This document shows, piece by piece, positions 16,651-25,003 of a stretch of 58,815 nucleotides of DNA. The notes beneath the pieces were generated by a model. That model saw nothing but the letters and a program-made list of their open reading frames with translations. It had not been told where the DNA came from and made no database searches. Position 1 is the first letter of the stretch. Every line of letters begins with the position of its first letter. Made by a program: the position numbers and the translations under genes. Source of the stretch: an uncultured Alphaproteobacteria bacterium (GTDB lineage Bacteria; Pseudomonadota; Alphaproteobacteria; RF32; CAG-239); NCBI GenBank assembly GCA_944393175.1, contig CALXZH010000010.1, positions 66,733 through 125,547 on the forward strand, written 5' to 3'.

Positions 16651-17264
16651 CTCTTTATTCCTAAAACCTCGTAACTATCGCAATCACATTTGTCATCAAT
16701 ATATGTTTTAAGTTTAAATACACCGTTTTTTAGGGTATTTTGTTGCAAGTCATTTAGATTATACCTTTGTGTTATTCCGGAAATGCGATTTTCTAATGAT
16801 GTAATTTCCATTCCTTCAAAAAACATATCTGCATATTGGACTATTCGGTCGTAATCATCATAAGTTATATTTTTTAGCAATGTTCTGCATTCTTCCAACC
16901 AATGTGGTGGGTATGAAAAATCTTCATTTGAAAAATTTTTATCTTTAAAAGTATGTGTTAGGCAAATTTTAGCAGCATCGGAATAGCCATATTCTAATAA
17001 GTCATAGTAACCTATTATACCGTGAAATCTATCAGCTTGCTTTTCATCTATTCTCTTCCCGTAATCGTGAAGCAACCCTAATACAAAAGCTTTATCTACA
17101 TTCAATCCCATTTTATTTGCTAATCGCGACGAAAAATCAGCAACGCCTCGTGAATGGAAAATATATTCTTTATCAATTTGCGGTGTTTTGGTTTGATGGC
17201 GTCTTGAATAATCTATGCCATTTTGCCATATCTGTTCTGCTTGTTCACGCGTGGGATACGTCAT
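16647..17264 (-). CDS. HD-domain phosphohydrolase, tandem copy A
   Basis: The 205-residue protein carries an HD metal site: H37, H66-D67 (GLLHDYGKR), H81 (FHGIIGY), H104 (ICLTHTF) and an Asp in DYDRIVQYADMF. That layout (H, HD, H, H, D) resembles di-metal HD enzymes such as YqeK, which cleaves Ap4A. The true substrate cannot be read from sequence. It ends CDCDSYEVLGIKR, a Cys-rich motif shared with copies B and C. Stop and start codons overlap by 4 bp on both sides (PHP gene and copy B). A variant of the origin-region motif (TTTAAATACACCGT, 16713-16726) lies in the gene. Confidence 0.8.
   Translation of the reverse strand: MTYPTREQAEQIWQNGIDYSRRHQTKTPQIDKEYIFHSRGVADFSSRLANKMGLNVDKAFVLGLLHDYGKRIDEKQADRFHGIIGYYDLLEYGYSDAAKICLTHTFKDKNFSNEDFSYPPHWLEECRTLLKNITYDDYDRIVQYADMFFEGMEITSLENRISGITQRYNLNDLQQNTLKNGVFKLKTYIDDKCDCDSYEVLGIKR
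16713..16726 (+). repeat. Origin-region motif, variant copy
   Basis: TTTAAATACACCGT matches the other copies except for two bases at positions 11-12. It is in HD copy A, where the coding strand reads GGT GTA TTT AAA (GVFK). Confidence 0.5.
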
Positions 17265-17884
17265 TCTTTTATTCCTAATAAATTATAAATATCGCATCCG
17301 CATTTGAAATTAAAATATGATCGTCTGCTTTCAATTATATTACTAAAATGCTCCATTTGTATTTTATTTATCGGATAGCGTTTAGCTAATGATGCAAAAC
17401 GATATTCTATGGTACAATCTGTTCCCATATCATTTAATACATCTGTCAATTGCATCAGATAATCATAATCATTAAACTTTATTTGTGATAAAAACTTTTG
17501 GCAGGCGATAACATCATCATTTATGATAGGATAATTTTTTATATCAAATTCTTTTTCATAAAAATTATGCGTGATACAAATTCGGGCTACGTCATCCCAA
17601 CCTTTTGAAATCATTAATTGATGACCAACCCATCCGTGGTGACGGTTTTCAGCTTTTTCATCTTTTATGCGGCCGCAATCGTGTAATAAACCCATAACAT
17701 AACAAAGCTCCGGATTCATATCTTTTGTCTGCTGAGCTATTTTGCAAGCGTTTTGTGCAACTTTGTTACAGTGTTCTCTATATGTCTTTTCCCACTGAGG
17801 CAAAAAAGGGCAGGGGCTTGAATTACGTTCTTTTATTACGTATTCAAAAAACTCTTGAGCTTCCTTAGCATCGGGATAAGACAC
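17261..17884 (-). CDS. HD-domain phosphohydrolase, tandem copy B
   Basis: The 207-residue paralogue of copies A and C keeps H38, H68-D69 (GLLHDCGRI), a His in RHHGWVGH, H106 (ICITHNF) and an Asp in DYDYLMQLTDVL. It ends CGCDIYNLLGIKE. It overlaps copy A by 4 bp and begins one base after copy C ends, so the three are made from one message. Sequence between the shared motifs has diverged well beyond a recent duplication, which argues that all three copies are kept by selection. Confidence 0.8.
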   Translation of the reverse strand: MSYPDAKEAQEFFEYVIKERNSSPCPFLPQWEKTYREHCNKVAQNACKIAQQTKDMNPELCYVMGLLHDCGRIKDEKAENRHHGWVGHQLMISKGWDDVARICITHNFYEKEFDIKNYPIINDDVIACQKFLSQIKFNDYDYLMQLTDVLNDMGTDCTIEYRFASLAKRYPINKIQMEHFSNIIESRRSYFNFKCGCDIYNLLGIKE

Positions 17885-17885
17885 T

Positions 17886-18509
17886 TTAATTTACTCCCAA
17901 AAGTTTATAAATATCACAGCCGCATTTGGTATCAAAATAGCTTTTTAGCTTTAAAGCCTCACGATATTTTTTCTTTAACAATACTGTCAGAATTTTATAA
18001 GTGTATTGCAGATATTTCATTCGTTCTTTGAGATTGTAATTTACTCCGATTGCAAGTCGGTCGCAAAGCTGTATAAGTCTGTCATAGTCATCAAAAGGAA
18101 CCTCTTTTAACAACTTGCGGCATTTTCTTATTTCTGAGGGATTGTAGGACGAATATTCTTTAATGTTGATTTCTTGCTCATAAAAGGTGTGTGTGAGGCA
18201 AATTCTTGCCAATTCATCATAGCCCAATTTATTTAGTGCTTTATATCCTTCTAAACCGTGAAACTTATCTGAGCGTTCATAGTCATAAACCAACTTTCCG
18301 TAGTCGTGAAATAATCCCATAATATAAGCTTTTTGACCATCAATTTCGGGCAGGCGGGAGGCTATCATTTCGGCACAAACGGCAACCATAGCAGAGTGGA
18401 TTCTGAAGTTTTTGGCAATTCCCAATTCAAAGCGTGAAGATTGTTCACAGCGTTTTTTTAAGGTTTCATCAAAAAGTTTCAGAGCTTCTTGCATGGTCGG
18501 CATAGTCAT
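17886..18509 (-). CDS. HD-domain phosphohydrolase, tandem copy C
   Basis: The 207-residue first copy of the trio after mnmG (3-bp gap) has H38, H68-D69 (GLFHDYGKL), H84 (KFHGLEGY), H107 (ICLTHTF) and an Asp in DYDRLIQLCDRL. It ends CGCDIYKLLGVN. The shared C-terminal C-x-C-D-x-Y-x-x-L-G motif is separate from the HD metal site and may bind metal or a partner. That is inference. Dinucleoside polyphosphates, (p)ppGpp-like or nucleotide substrates are all possible. Confidence 0.8.
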   Translation of the reverse strand: MTMPTMQEALKLFDETLKKRCEQSSRFELGIAKNFRIHSAMVAVCAEMIASRLPEIDGQKAYIMGLFHDYGKLVYDYERSDKFHGLEGYKALNKLGYDELARICLTHTFYEQEINIKEYSSYNPSEIRKCRKLLKEVPFDDYDRLIQLCDRLAIGVNYNLKERMKYLQYTYKILTVLLKKKYREALKLKSYFDTKCGCDIYKLLGVN

Positions 18510-18512
18510 ATT

Positions 18513-20369
18513 TCACCTCTTTACATAGCCCAAAATTGCGGTTATGGCAGCAGGGGTTACTCCCGGAATGCGTGATGCTTCACCAATCGTTGAGGGGCGA
18601 ACTCGAGATAGTTTTTGCACCATTTCACGGGATAAGCCACCAATTTTTGAATAATCAATGTCTTCTCTGATTTTGAGTTTTTCATCTTTTTGAAAGACTT
18701 CAATATCAGCTTCTTGTCTTTTTAAGTATCCTGAATATTTAGCCTCAATCTCTATTTCCTCATAAACGTTATTGGGGATATTTTGCAACTGCGGCCAGAG
18801 AAGATTGATTGTTTCACGTGAAACACCGTCATATGACATTACATTAAATGCTGTTCTCTTGGTGCCGTCGCGCTTGGTTTTTATACCATATTCTTCCAGC
18901 TTGTTCGGATTGATTGTCAAGCTCTCACAAAGCTCTCGATATTTATTTATTGCGTCTGATTTTGCTTTAAATACAGTGTATCTTTCCTCACCAACGCAAC
19001 CAACATTATGTCCTATTTCCGTTAAGCGCAAGTCGGCATTATCTGCTCTTAAAAGCAAACGATATTCCGATCGAGAGGTAAACATTCGATAGGGTTCATC
19101 CACACCTTGGGTAATTAAATCATCTACCATAACGCCAATATAGGCTTGACTGCGGTCAATGGTGAATTTACGACCTTTACCCTCAGCAAAAAGCGCGGCA
19201 TTTACACCGGCAAGAAGTCCTTGTGCCGCGGCTTCCTCATAACCGGTCGTACCATTGATTTGTCCGGCTAAAAACAAGCCTGAAACTTTTTTGGTTTCAA
19301 GCGTGTTGGTTAGTTCTTGCGGGTCAACATAGTCATATTCAATCGCATAGGCATAACGCAAGATTTCAACATCTTCCAACCCCTCAATGGTATGAATAAA
19401 TTGTTCTTGCACATCGGCAGGCAAAGAGGTTGAAATTCCGTTTGGATAAACAACGTCTGTGTTCAAACCTTCCGGCTCCAAAAAGATTTGGTGACTGGTG
19501 CGGTCGGCAAATTTTACCAATTTATCTTCAATACTTGGGCAATATCTTGGACCAACCCCTTTAATTAATCCGGAGAACAAAGCGCATTTTGAAAAGTTAT
19601 CACGGATGATTTTGTGTGTTTTCTCATTTGTATGGGTTATATAACACTGTATTTGCGGATTGGTGATTTCTTTGGTTAGGTAAGAAAAAGGTTGCGGCGG
19701 ATAATCACCATCTTGAGTGCCTAATTTTTCCCAATGGATGGTTTTGCCATTTAAACGGGCAGGGGTTCCGGTTTTGAGACGGCCGACTTTTAGGCCTTTT
19801 TGCTTTAAATACGGTGTTATACCGGTACAGCTTACATCGCCAATTCGGCCACCGATAGAGGTTTCGTGTCCAACAAACATTACACCGTTTAAAAACGTAC
19901 CCGAAGTCAGAACAACGGCTTGGGCTGAGATTTCGCTTCCGTCAGCTAAGATGACGCCGGTGATTTTATCGCCCTCAAAAAGCAAACCTTCAACAGCGGC
20001 TTCCATAATAGTCAGATTGCTTTGCGCTTGCAGAGCTTCCAGCATATATTTTTTATATAATTCTCTATCAGCTTGCGCACGAGGGCCTCTAACAGCAGGT
20101 CCTTTTGATTGGTTTAGCATGCGGAATTGAATACCGCCTTTATCAATCACTCTGGCCATTAAACCATCTAATGCGTCAATCTCTCTGACCAAGTGACCTT
20201 TACCAAGTCCACCGATTGCCGGATTGCATGACATGGCGCCAATGGTGTCAATTTTGTGAGTGATGAGCAAAGTGTTTGCTCCGGTTCTGGCTGCTGCGGC
20301 ACAGGCTTCACATCCGGCATGTCCGCCGCCAACGACAATTACATCATAGTTTTTATTATTGTTCTTCAT
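18513..20369 (-). CDS. mnmG: tRNA uridine-5-carboxymethylaminomethyl synthesis enzyme MnmG (GidA)
   Basis: MnmG, with MnmE, installs the cmnm5 group on wobble U34 of tRNAs using FAD, glycine and methylene-THF. The 618-residue protein has the FAD motif [58 protein letters not shown], the ITHTNEKTH stretch with its Cys (IQCYITHTN), and [21 protein letters not shown]. It heads the operon that continues into three HD genes and the PHP gene. In most Alphaproteobacteria rsmG follows directly. A parS site lies at 18810 and further origin-region motif copies at 18966 and 19804. Confidence 0.96.
   Translation of the reverse strand: MKNNNKNYDVIVVGGGHAGCEACAAAARTGANTLLITHKIDTIGAMSCNPAIGGLGKGHLVREIDALDGLMARVIDKGGIQFRMLNQSKGPAVRGPRAQADRELYKKYMLEALQAQSNLTIMEAAVEGLLFEGDKITGVILADGSEISAQAVVLTSGTFLNGVMFVGHETSIGGRIGDVSCTGITPYLKQKGLKVGRLKTGTPARLNGKTIHWEKLGTQDGDYPPQPFSYLTKEITNPQIQCYITHTNEKTHKIIRDNFSKCALFSGLIKGVGPRYCPSIEDKLVKFADRTSHQIFLEPEGLNTDVVYPNGISTSLPADVQEQFIHTIEGLEDVEILRYAYAIEYDYVDPQELTNTLETKKVSGLFLAGQINGTTGYEEAAAQGLLAGVNAALFAEGKGRKFTIDRSQAYIGVMVDDLITQGVDEPYRMFTSRSEYRLLLRADNADLRLTEIGHNVGCVGEERYTVFKAKSDAINKYRELCESLTINPNKLEEYGIKTKRDGTKRTAFNVMSYDGVSRETINLLWPQLQNIPNNVYEEIEIEAKYSGYLKRQEADIEVFQKDEKLKIREDIDYSKIGGLSREMVQKLSRVRPSTIGEASRIPGVTPAAITAILGYVKR
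18810..18825. promoter_or_regulatory. parS: parS site 2 (inside mnmG)
   Basis: A second perfect TGTTTCACGTGAAACA palindrome, 3.2 kb from the first. In mnmG it encodes the VSRET of [12 protein letters not shown]. Confidence 0.93.
18966..18979 (+). repeat. Origin-region motif copy 4
   Basis: TTTAAATACAGTGT, exact, in mnmG. The coding strand reads ACT GTA TTT AAA (TVFK), a different phase from the rsmG copies. Confidence 0.8.
19644..19654 (-). repeat. Origin-region motif, partial inverted copy
   Basis: ACACTGTATTT on the plus strand is the 11-base core in the opposite orientation to the other copies, without the flanking AAA. It is in mnmG at the QCYIT codons. Confidence 0.45.
19804..19817 (+). 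repeat. Origin-region motif copy 5
   Basis: TTTAAATACGGTGT, exact, in mnmG. The coding strand reads ACA CCG TAT TTA AAG (TPYLK). Confidence 0.8.
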
Positions 20370-20466
20370 TTATTCGTCCTTTTCTGCCTGTATGACAGAT
20401 TTTATTTGCGGTTATTTTAACACAAAAAATATTATCAAGCCGTTAACTGTCCTCTCATTTAAAAGC

Positions 20467-20493
20467 AAAAAACCGCTCAAAAGAGCGGTTTTA
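20467..20493 (-). terminator. Terminator downstream of the 125-aa hypothetical gene
   Basis: AACCGCTC and GAGCGGTT arms enclose an AAAA loop. On the minus strand a T-run follows. It separates the small gene from mnmG. Confidence 0.8.
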
Positions 20494-20508
20494 GGATAAC
20501 GATTGGTG

Positions 20509-20886
20509 TTAGAAAACGTGATTTTTAACACAATATTGCCAGTAGTCATAAACTTTTTCTCGAGCTAATACAGCCGGACAAAGAACAACAACCGAAAAAA
20601 TACAGCGCCAACAAAGGTATTTTTCATACTCTGAATAAACTTTATAGTTCTTCATAAAATGAGCTCTGTCCTCTAACCAATATTTTAGGTTTGAAATTTC
20701 CGCCGAATAATGTTGCGGAGAAGAATAGTAAGAAAAACCTAATTCCAAACTTTTTTGCTGGAGTTTTTTGAAAGATTCACTTATTTTTTCTGATAATTTA
20801 CCTTTACACTCCAGAAGTTCTAACTCTGAAAGAACACTAATTCGATTGGTGATGAGTTTTTCCAATCCGTCTGAATAATTTTCCAT
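20509..20886 (-). CDS. Hypothetical protein, 125 aa
   Basis: I do not recognise this protein. From the ATG at 20886 it reads MENYSDGLEKLITNRISVL, a helical, possibly coiled-coil region to about residue 55, then an aromatic-rich half (LGFSYYSSPQHYS, YWLEDRAHF, YSEYEKYLCWRCIF) with a mildly hydrophobic stretch IFSVVVLCPAVLA near the C terminus. The frame stays open upstream to 20943, but that extension would run through the strong hairpin at 20916-20949, so I prefer the internal start. Terminators on both sides make it a single-gene unit between mnmE and mnmG. Confidence 0.6.
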   Translation of the reverse strand: MENYSDGLEKLITNRISVLSELELLECKGKLSEKISESFKKLQQKSLELGFSYYSSPQHYSAEISNLKYWLEDRAHFMKNYKVYSEYEKYLCWRCIFSVVVLCPAVLAREKVYDYWQYCVKNHVF

Positions 20887-20915
20887 ATAAACAATTTTTT
20901 TAAGTTCAACAATAA

Positions 20916-20949
20916 TAAAATATGTGCTTTTCTTAGAGCACATATTTTA
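20916..20949 (-). terminator. Long hairpin after mnmE
   Basis: A perfect 13-bp stem (TAAAATATGTGCT / AGCACATATTTTA) with an 8-base loop lies 30 bp past the mnmE stop. The AT-rich lower stem supplies the T-rich 3' side on either strand. It probably ends the mnmE transcript. Confidence 0.65.
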
Positions 20950-20978
20950 TTTAAAATCAAGTATTTCTTAGCCTTAAA

Positions 20979-22322
20979 TTACTTGCCGATACAAAATGAA
21001 CCAAAGATTTTATCCAAAATATCATCTACTTCTATCCGGCCGGTAATTTTACCTAATCCACGAGCGGCCATACGGATATCTTCGGCGGCCAGCTCAATAT
21101 CTTTATGCAGATTAAAAGCTTGCAGAGCCTCTAATGTTTCATTTAGAGCTTCTCTATAACGAGCACGCGTTATCAGCAAATTAGAATTTGATGTAAAGCG
21201 GCTTTCAATTTGGGTGGTGATTGCGTTTAAGAGTTTTTCCAAACCTTCTTTGGGTTTGGCGGCAATAACTATACAGCCGCTGTTTTCTAATTCTTGTCTT
21301 TTATCTTCGGAAATGCAATCGGCCTTATTGGCCACAAAAAGCATTTTATCAGAAATTGTTTTTTTAAGATTATCAAAGATGTGAACACTGTCTTGTGAGG
21401 CATCAAACAAACATAATACCAAGTCAGCTTCTTTGATTTTATCATAAGCAATTTCTATTCCGCGTTTTTCAATCGCATCTTCAACTTCTCTTAAACCGGC
21501 CGTGTCGGTAAACATTACCGGGTAGCCTTTTAGGTCTAAGTGAACATCAACCGCATCACGCGTGGTTCCGGCAATGTTTGAAACTATCGCCGCTTCACGA
21601 TTGACAATCGCATTTAGTAAGCTCGACTTTCCGGCATTAGGTGGGCCAACGATTACAACCCTAAAGCCTTCTCTTAAGCGTTCTCCAATATTATCTCCTT
21701 TTAGGTGTTCTGAGATTTTGTGCGCAAGTTTAAATACAGTGTCCTCAAGTTTAAATACAGTGTCTTGAGGAATTTCCTCATCCGGAAAATCTATATAAGC
21801 CTCCAAATAAGCCATAACCTGCAAGAGCTCTTCTCTCCAGCCTTCATACAGATTTTTTAATCCACCTTCCATTTGGCGCATGGCATATCTTTGCTGCTCG
21901 GAGGTTTCGGCATCTATCAAATCAGCCAACCCTTCAGCCTGAGTTAAATCCATTTTGCCGTTATAAAAAGCACGTTTGGAATATTCACCCGGTTCGGCCA
22001 GGCGATAACCTTCTATCTGACTTAATGAGGCAAGGACTCCGGAAATTACGGCCTTGGAGCCGTGAATCTGTAATTCGACAATATCTTCCCCGGTGAAAGA
22101 ATGAGGGGCCTTAAAATACAAAACAAGGCTTTTATCAAGCACTCTCTTTTCGGGCAAAGAATAAATATTGGTAAAATAGGCATAACGGGCTTTGATTGTC
22201 TCAACTTTTATATCCGTCATCAGCTCTATGGCCTTGAGAGATTTGTCTCCGGAAATACGTATGACAGCAACACCGGATTTTCCGAACACGGTCGATAGAG
22301 CATAAATTGTTTTGTTATCCAT
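20979..22322 (-). CDS. mnmE: tRNA modification GTPase MnmE (TrmE)
   Basis: MnmE is the GTPase partner of MnmG in wobble-uridine modification. The 447-residue protein has the N-terminal folate-binding domain (TIYALSTVFGKSGVAVIRISG), G1 GPPNAGKSSLLNAI (about 225-238), G3 DTAGLRE, G4 NKAD and the C-terminal FCIGK motif, whose Cys is conserved. Between the N-terminal and G domains lies a 21-bp tandem repeat giving DTVFKLEDTVFKL, made of two copies of the origin-region motif. Overall length is normal, so the repeat replaces rather than adds residues. Confidence 0.96.
   Translation of the reverse strand: MDNKTIYALSTVFGKSGVAVIRISGDKSLKAIELMTDIKVETIKARYAYFTNIYSLPEKRVLDKSLVLYFKAPHSFTGEDIVELQIHGSKAVISGVLASLSQIEGYRLAEPGEYSKRAFYNGKMDLTQAEGLADLIDAETSEQQRYAMRQMEGGLKNLYEGWREELLQVMAYLEAYIDFPDEEIPQDTVFKLEDTVFKLAHKISEHLKGDNIGERLREGFRVVIVGPPNAGKSSLLNAIVNREAAIVSNIAGTTRDAVDVHLDLKGYPVMFTDTAGLREVEDAIEKRGIEIAYDKIKEADLVLCLFDASQDSVHIFDNLKKTISDKMLFVANKADCISEDKRQELENSGCIVIAAKPKEGLEKLLNAITTQIESRFTSNSNLLITRARYREALNETLEALQAFNLHKDIELAAEDIRMAARGLGKITGRIEVDDILDKIFGSFCIGK
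21729..21742 (+). repeat. Origin-region motif copy 6
   Basis: TTTAAATACAGTGT, exact, in mnmE (TVFK). It is the first of a 21-bp tandem pair. Confidence 0.85.
21750..21763 (+). repeat. Origin-region motif copy 7
   Basis: TTTAAATACAGTGT, exact, in mnmE. With copy 6 it forms a 21-bp direct repeat beginning AAGTTTAAATACAGTGTC. Confidence 0.85.
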
Positions 22323-22518
22323 TTTTTTATCCTATTTGATTTTGATTTGGGCTGAATATAACACAAAAATCTTAAAAAAACAGCAAATTCTCATAAAAGG
22401 CGTTTTTTTGCCTTTGGAGCGGTTTTTTACTTTTGTTTAAGTGTTTCATTATAACATAGATGAAATTCTTTTCTGTGGGCTTTACACGGACTCACTTTTT
22501 TTCTAATGAAAGTAGCAA

Positions 22519-23196
22519 ATGAATAAATGTTCTAAAAAATTAATCATCTGGGATTTTGACGGCGTTATGGCCGATACCGAAAAATTATGGATTGAAAATC
22601 GCAGGTTAATGGTTAACAAAATTTTCGGACTAAATTGGGACTTTGAAACAACCAATCATCACTTGGGCGGTATGAGCGATAAAACCAAGCGCATGAATTT
22701 GGATAAAATAGGTCTGAAGACAGATGATAAATTTTGGGCTGACAGTTTGGCTATGGATATGAAAGTTATGGCTCAAGGATTTCCTCCGGTCGATGGGGTG
22801 GAAGAAATTTTGCAAAGCAAAGATTTTTTGCACTGTGTGGCCACGGGAGGAATCTTATCAAAAAGTATTGAAAAACTCAAAACTATCGGTTTTTGGAATA
22901 AGTATATCTCACAAAAAAATCTCTTTACCGCCGATATGGTTGAACATGGAAAACCAGAGCCGGAGTTGTTTCTTTTGGCGGCAAAAACTATGGGGGTTGC
23001 CCCTCAAGACTGCGTGGTGATTGAAGATTCACTTGCCGGAATGACGGCCGGATTAAGAGCCGGAATGTGCGTGGTGGCTTTTGTGGGCTGTGAAATGAAT
23101 AAATCTCCCGCATATATCGAAAAAATTAAAAAGCTCGGCGTGAAACATATTTTTGAAAATATGCAACAATTCAAAAAATTTCTTTATGAAAATTAA
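22519..23196 (+). CDS. HAD-superfamily hydrolase (beta-phosphoglucomutase-like)
   Basis: The 225-residue protein has HAD motif I as IIWDFDGVMADTEKLW (nucleophile D of DFDGV), a helical cap, motif II in HCVATGG, and motif III/IV region GKPEPELFLLAAKTMGVAPQDCVVIEDSLAGMTAG. This is subfamily I, the group of phosphoglycolate phosphatases and beta-phosphoglucomutases. Substrate cannot be assigned. It stands on the opposite strand to its mnmE and rho neighbours; 22323-22518 before it is gene-free. Confidence 0.8.
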   Translation: MNKCSKKLIIWDFDGVMADTEKLWIENRRLMVNKIFGLNWDFETTNHHLGGMSDKTKRMNLDKIGLKTDDKFWADSLAMDMKVMAQGFPPVDGVEEILQSKDFLHCVATGGILSKSIEKLKTIGFWNKYISQKNLFTADMVEHGKPEPELFLLAAKTMGVAPQDCVVIEDSLAGMTAGLRAGMCVVAFVGCEMNKSPAYIEKIKKLGVKHIFENMQQFKKFLYEN

Positions 23197-23269
23197 TATT
23201 TGACAAAATACACAAAAAGTGGCATAACTCTCGGAAAATATTAATTATTAATCATTAAATATTGTGTAT

Positions 23270-23695
23270 ATGAAAGCAGAAATTGGTTTTCGTTGGCTGG
23301 TCAATTTACTGGCTACTTTATTGTTGGTTTGGGGATTAAAGGCTGATTATGAGATGAGTTTTATGATTTTATCTCTCATTTTGGCTGCTAGTTTTATACT
23401 TATGTATAATTTCAAAGCAAACAAGCCCAAAAATGTTCCGTGGTTTAATACCACAATTTGTTATTTGGCGGTTTGCTGTTTTTTAGCATTGCCGGGCTTG
23501 ATGAACTTATCCCAAAATGTATATGGACAAATCGCAATACTTATGACAGTCACCGGCTTGCTGTGTCTGTTAGATGCATATGTACCGGTTATTGTTTACC
23601 AATTAGGGTATCGATCAACAAATCAACCAAGATATCCTTCAACTCTATTTGTTTTCATTATTGCCGTCTTAATGGCTGCGGTAATGATTAATTAA
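23270..23695 (+). CDS. Hypothetical four-helix membrane protein
   Basis: I do not recognise a family. The protein of about 141 residues has four hydrophobic stretches: WLVNLLATLLLVWGL, SFMILSLILAASFILMY, TTICYLAVCCFLALPGL with IAILMTVTGLLCLLDAYVPVIVY, and LFVFIIAVLMAAVMI. ATG at 23270 is preferred; a GTG at 23264 in the same frame would add two residues. It is 73 bp after the HAD gene, on the same strand, and shares a bidirectional terminator with rho. Confidence 0.6.
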   Translation: MKAEIGFRWLVNLLATLLLVWGLKADYEMSFMILSLILAASFILMYNFKANKPKNVPWFNTTICYLAVCCFLALPGLMNLSQNVYGQIAILMTVTGLLCLLDAYVPVIVYQLGYRSTNQPRYPSTLFVFIIAVLMAAVMIN

Positions 23696-23712
23696 TCTGC
23701 TCTTTTATAATG

Positions 23713-23749
23713 AAAAAAAGCCTCTCATCAGAGAGGCTTTTTATTTTTT
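23713..23749. terminator. Bidirectional terminator between the membrane protein gene and rho
   Basis: GCCTCTC and GAGAGGC arms enclose ATCA, with A-run before and T-run after. It serves convergent transcripts. Confidence 0.88.
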
Positions 23750-25003
23750 TTAAGAATTCATCGTATTGAAGAAATCTTGATTGTCTTTGCTTTGTTTTAA
23801 TTTATCAAGCAAGAATTCCATACCGTCGGTCATGCCCATTTGCATTAATACACGGCGCAAAACCCACATCTTGGACAAGGTCGCTTTATCAACCAAAAGC
23901 TCTTCTTTTCTGGTGCCCGAACGCGTGATGTCAATCGTTGGGAATAAGCGTTTGTCAGTTAATTTTCTATCCAAAATGATTTCTGAGTTACCGGTTCCTT
24001 TGAACTCTTCAAAAATGACTTCATCCATTCTTGAACCGGTATCAATCAATGCTGTGGCAATAATGGTTAAAGAACCGCCTTCTTCAACATTGCGTGCAGC
24101 ACCTAAAATACGTTTCGGACGTTGCAGAGCATTGGCGTCAACACCACCTGTCAATACTTTACCCGATGATGGAATTACCGTATTATAGGCACGGCCTAAA
24201 CGGGTGATGGAATCGAGCAAAATGACAACGTCTTTTTTGTTTTCAACCAAACGTTTGGCTTTTTCAATGACCATTTCGGCAACCTGAACGTGGCGGGAGG
24301 CCGGTTCATCAAAGGTTGAAGAAATAACTTCACCTTTTACGGAGCGGGTCATATCGGTTACTTCTTCAGGACGCTCATCAATCAACAAAACCATCAAATA
24401 AGCCTCAGGGTGATTTTGTGCAATGGCGTGAGCAATATTTTGCAACATAACGGTTTTACCGGTTCGAGGCGGCGCAACAATCAGACCACGTTGGCCTTTG
24501 CCTTGCGGCGCAATCAAGTCAATCACACGGCAGGTATAGTCTTTGTCGCCGCAAACTATATCAAAATTTAGTTTTTCGGTCGGATATAGCGGGGTCAAGT
24601 TATCAAAATTTACACGTAATTTTGATTTTTCGGGATCATCAAAGTTTATTGTGTTTATTTTGGTTAAGGCAAAATAACGCTCGTTATCACGCGGGCCGCG
24701 AATTTCACCTTCTACCGTATCGCCGGTGCGAAGACCGAATTTTTTAACCTGAGAGGGTGAAACATAAATATCATCAGGACCGGCAAGGTAATTGGATTCA
24801 GCAGATCTTAAAAAGCCAAATCCATCAGGCATAACTTCTATCGTGCCTTCGCCTGAAATGATAATATCATCGTCTGCTAATTTTTTGAGAATGGCAAACA
24901 TTAAATCTTGTTTGCGCATGGAAGAGGCATCTTCTATCCCTAAATCTTCCGCTTGAGTTAATAACTCCGTTGGAGACTTTTGTTTGAGTTCTTTTAAATT
25001 CAT
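23750..25003 (-). CDS. rho: Transcription termination factor Rho
   Basis: Rho is the RNA-dependent helicase that ends untranslated transcripts. The 417-residue protein has the N-terminal helical domain ([23 protein letters not shown]), the RNA-binding cold-shock-like fold ([17 protein letters not shown]), Walker [17 protein letters not shown] and Walker [17 protein letters not shown], and the Q/R-loop regions ([22 protein letters not shown]). It is transcribed away from the gene-free oriC region that starts at its first codon. Confidence 0.97.
   Translation of the reverse strand: MNLKELKQKSPTELLTQAEDLGIEDASSMRKQDLMFAILKKLADDDIIISGEGTIEVMPDGFGFLRSAESNYLAGPDDIYVSPSQVKKFGLRTGDTVEGEIRGPRDNERYFALTKINTINFDDPEKSKLRVNFDNLTPLYPTEKLNFDIVCGDKDYTCRVIDLIAPQGKGQRGLIVAPPRTGKTVMLQNIAHAIAQNHPEAYLMVLLIDERPEEVTDMTRSVKGEVISSTFDEPASRHVQVAEMVIEKAKRLVENKKDVVILLDSITRLGRAYNTVIPSSGKVLTGGVDANALQRPKRILGAARNVEEGGSLTIIATALIDTGSRMDEVIFEEFKGTGNSEIILDRKLTDKRLFPTIDITRSGTRKEELLVDKATLSKMWVLRRVLMQMGMTDGMEFLLDKLKQSKDNQDFFNTMNS

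Noticed and set aside
22394..22420. Hairpin AAAGGC / GCCTTT upstream of the HAD gene
   Set aside because: Only six pairs, and not downstream of any transcript end: mnmE starts on one side and the HAD gene on the other.
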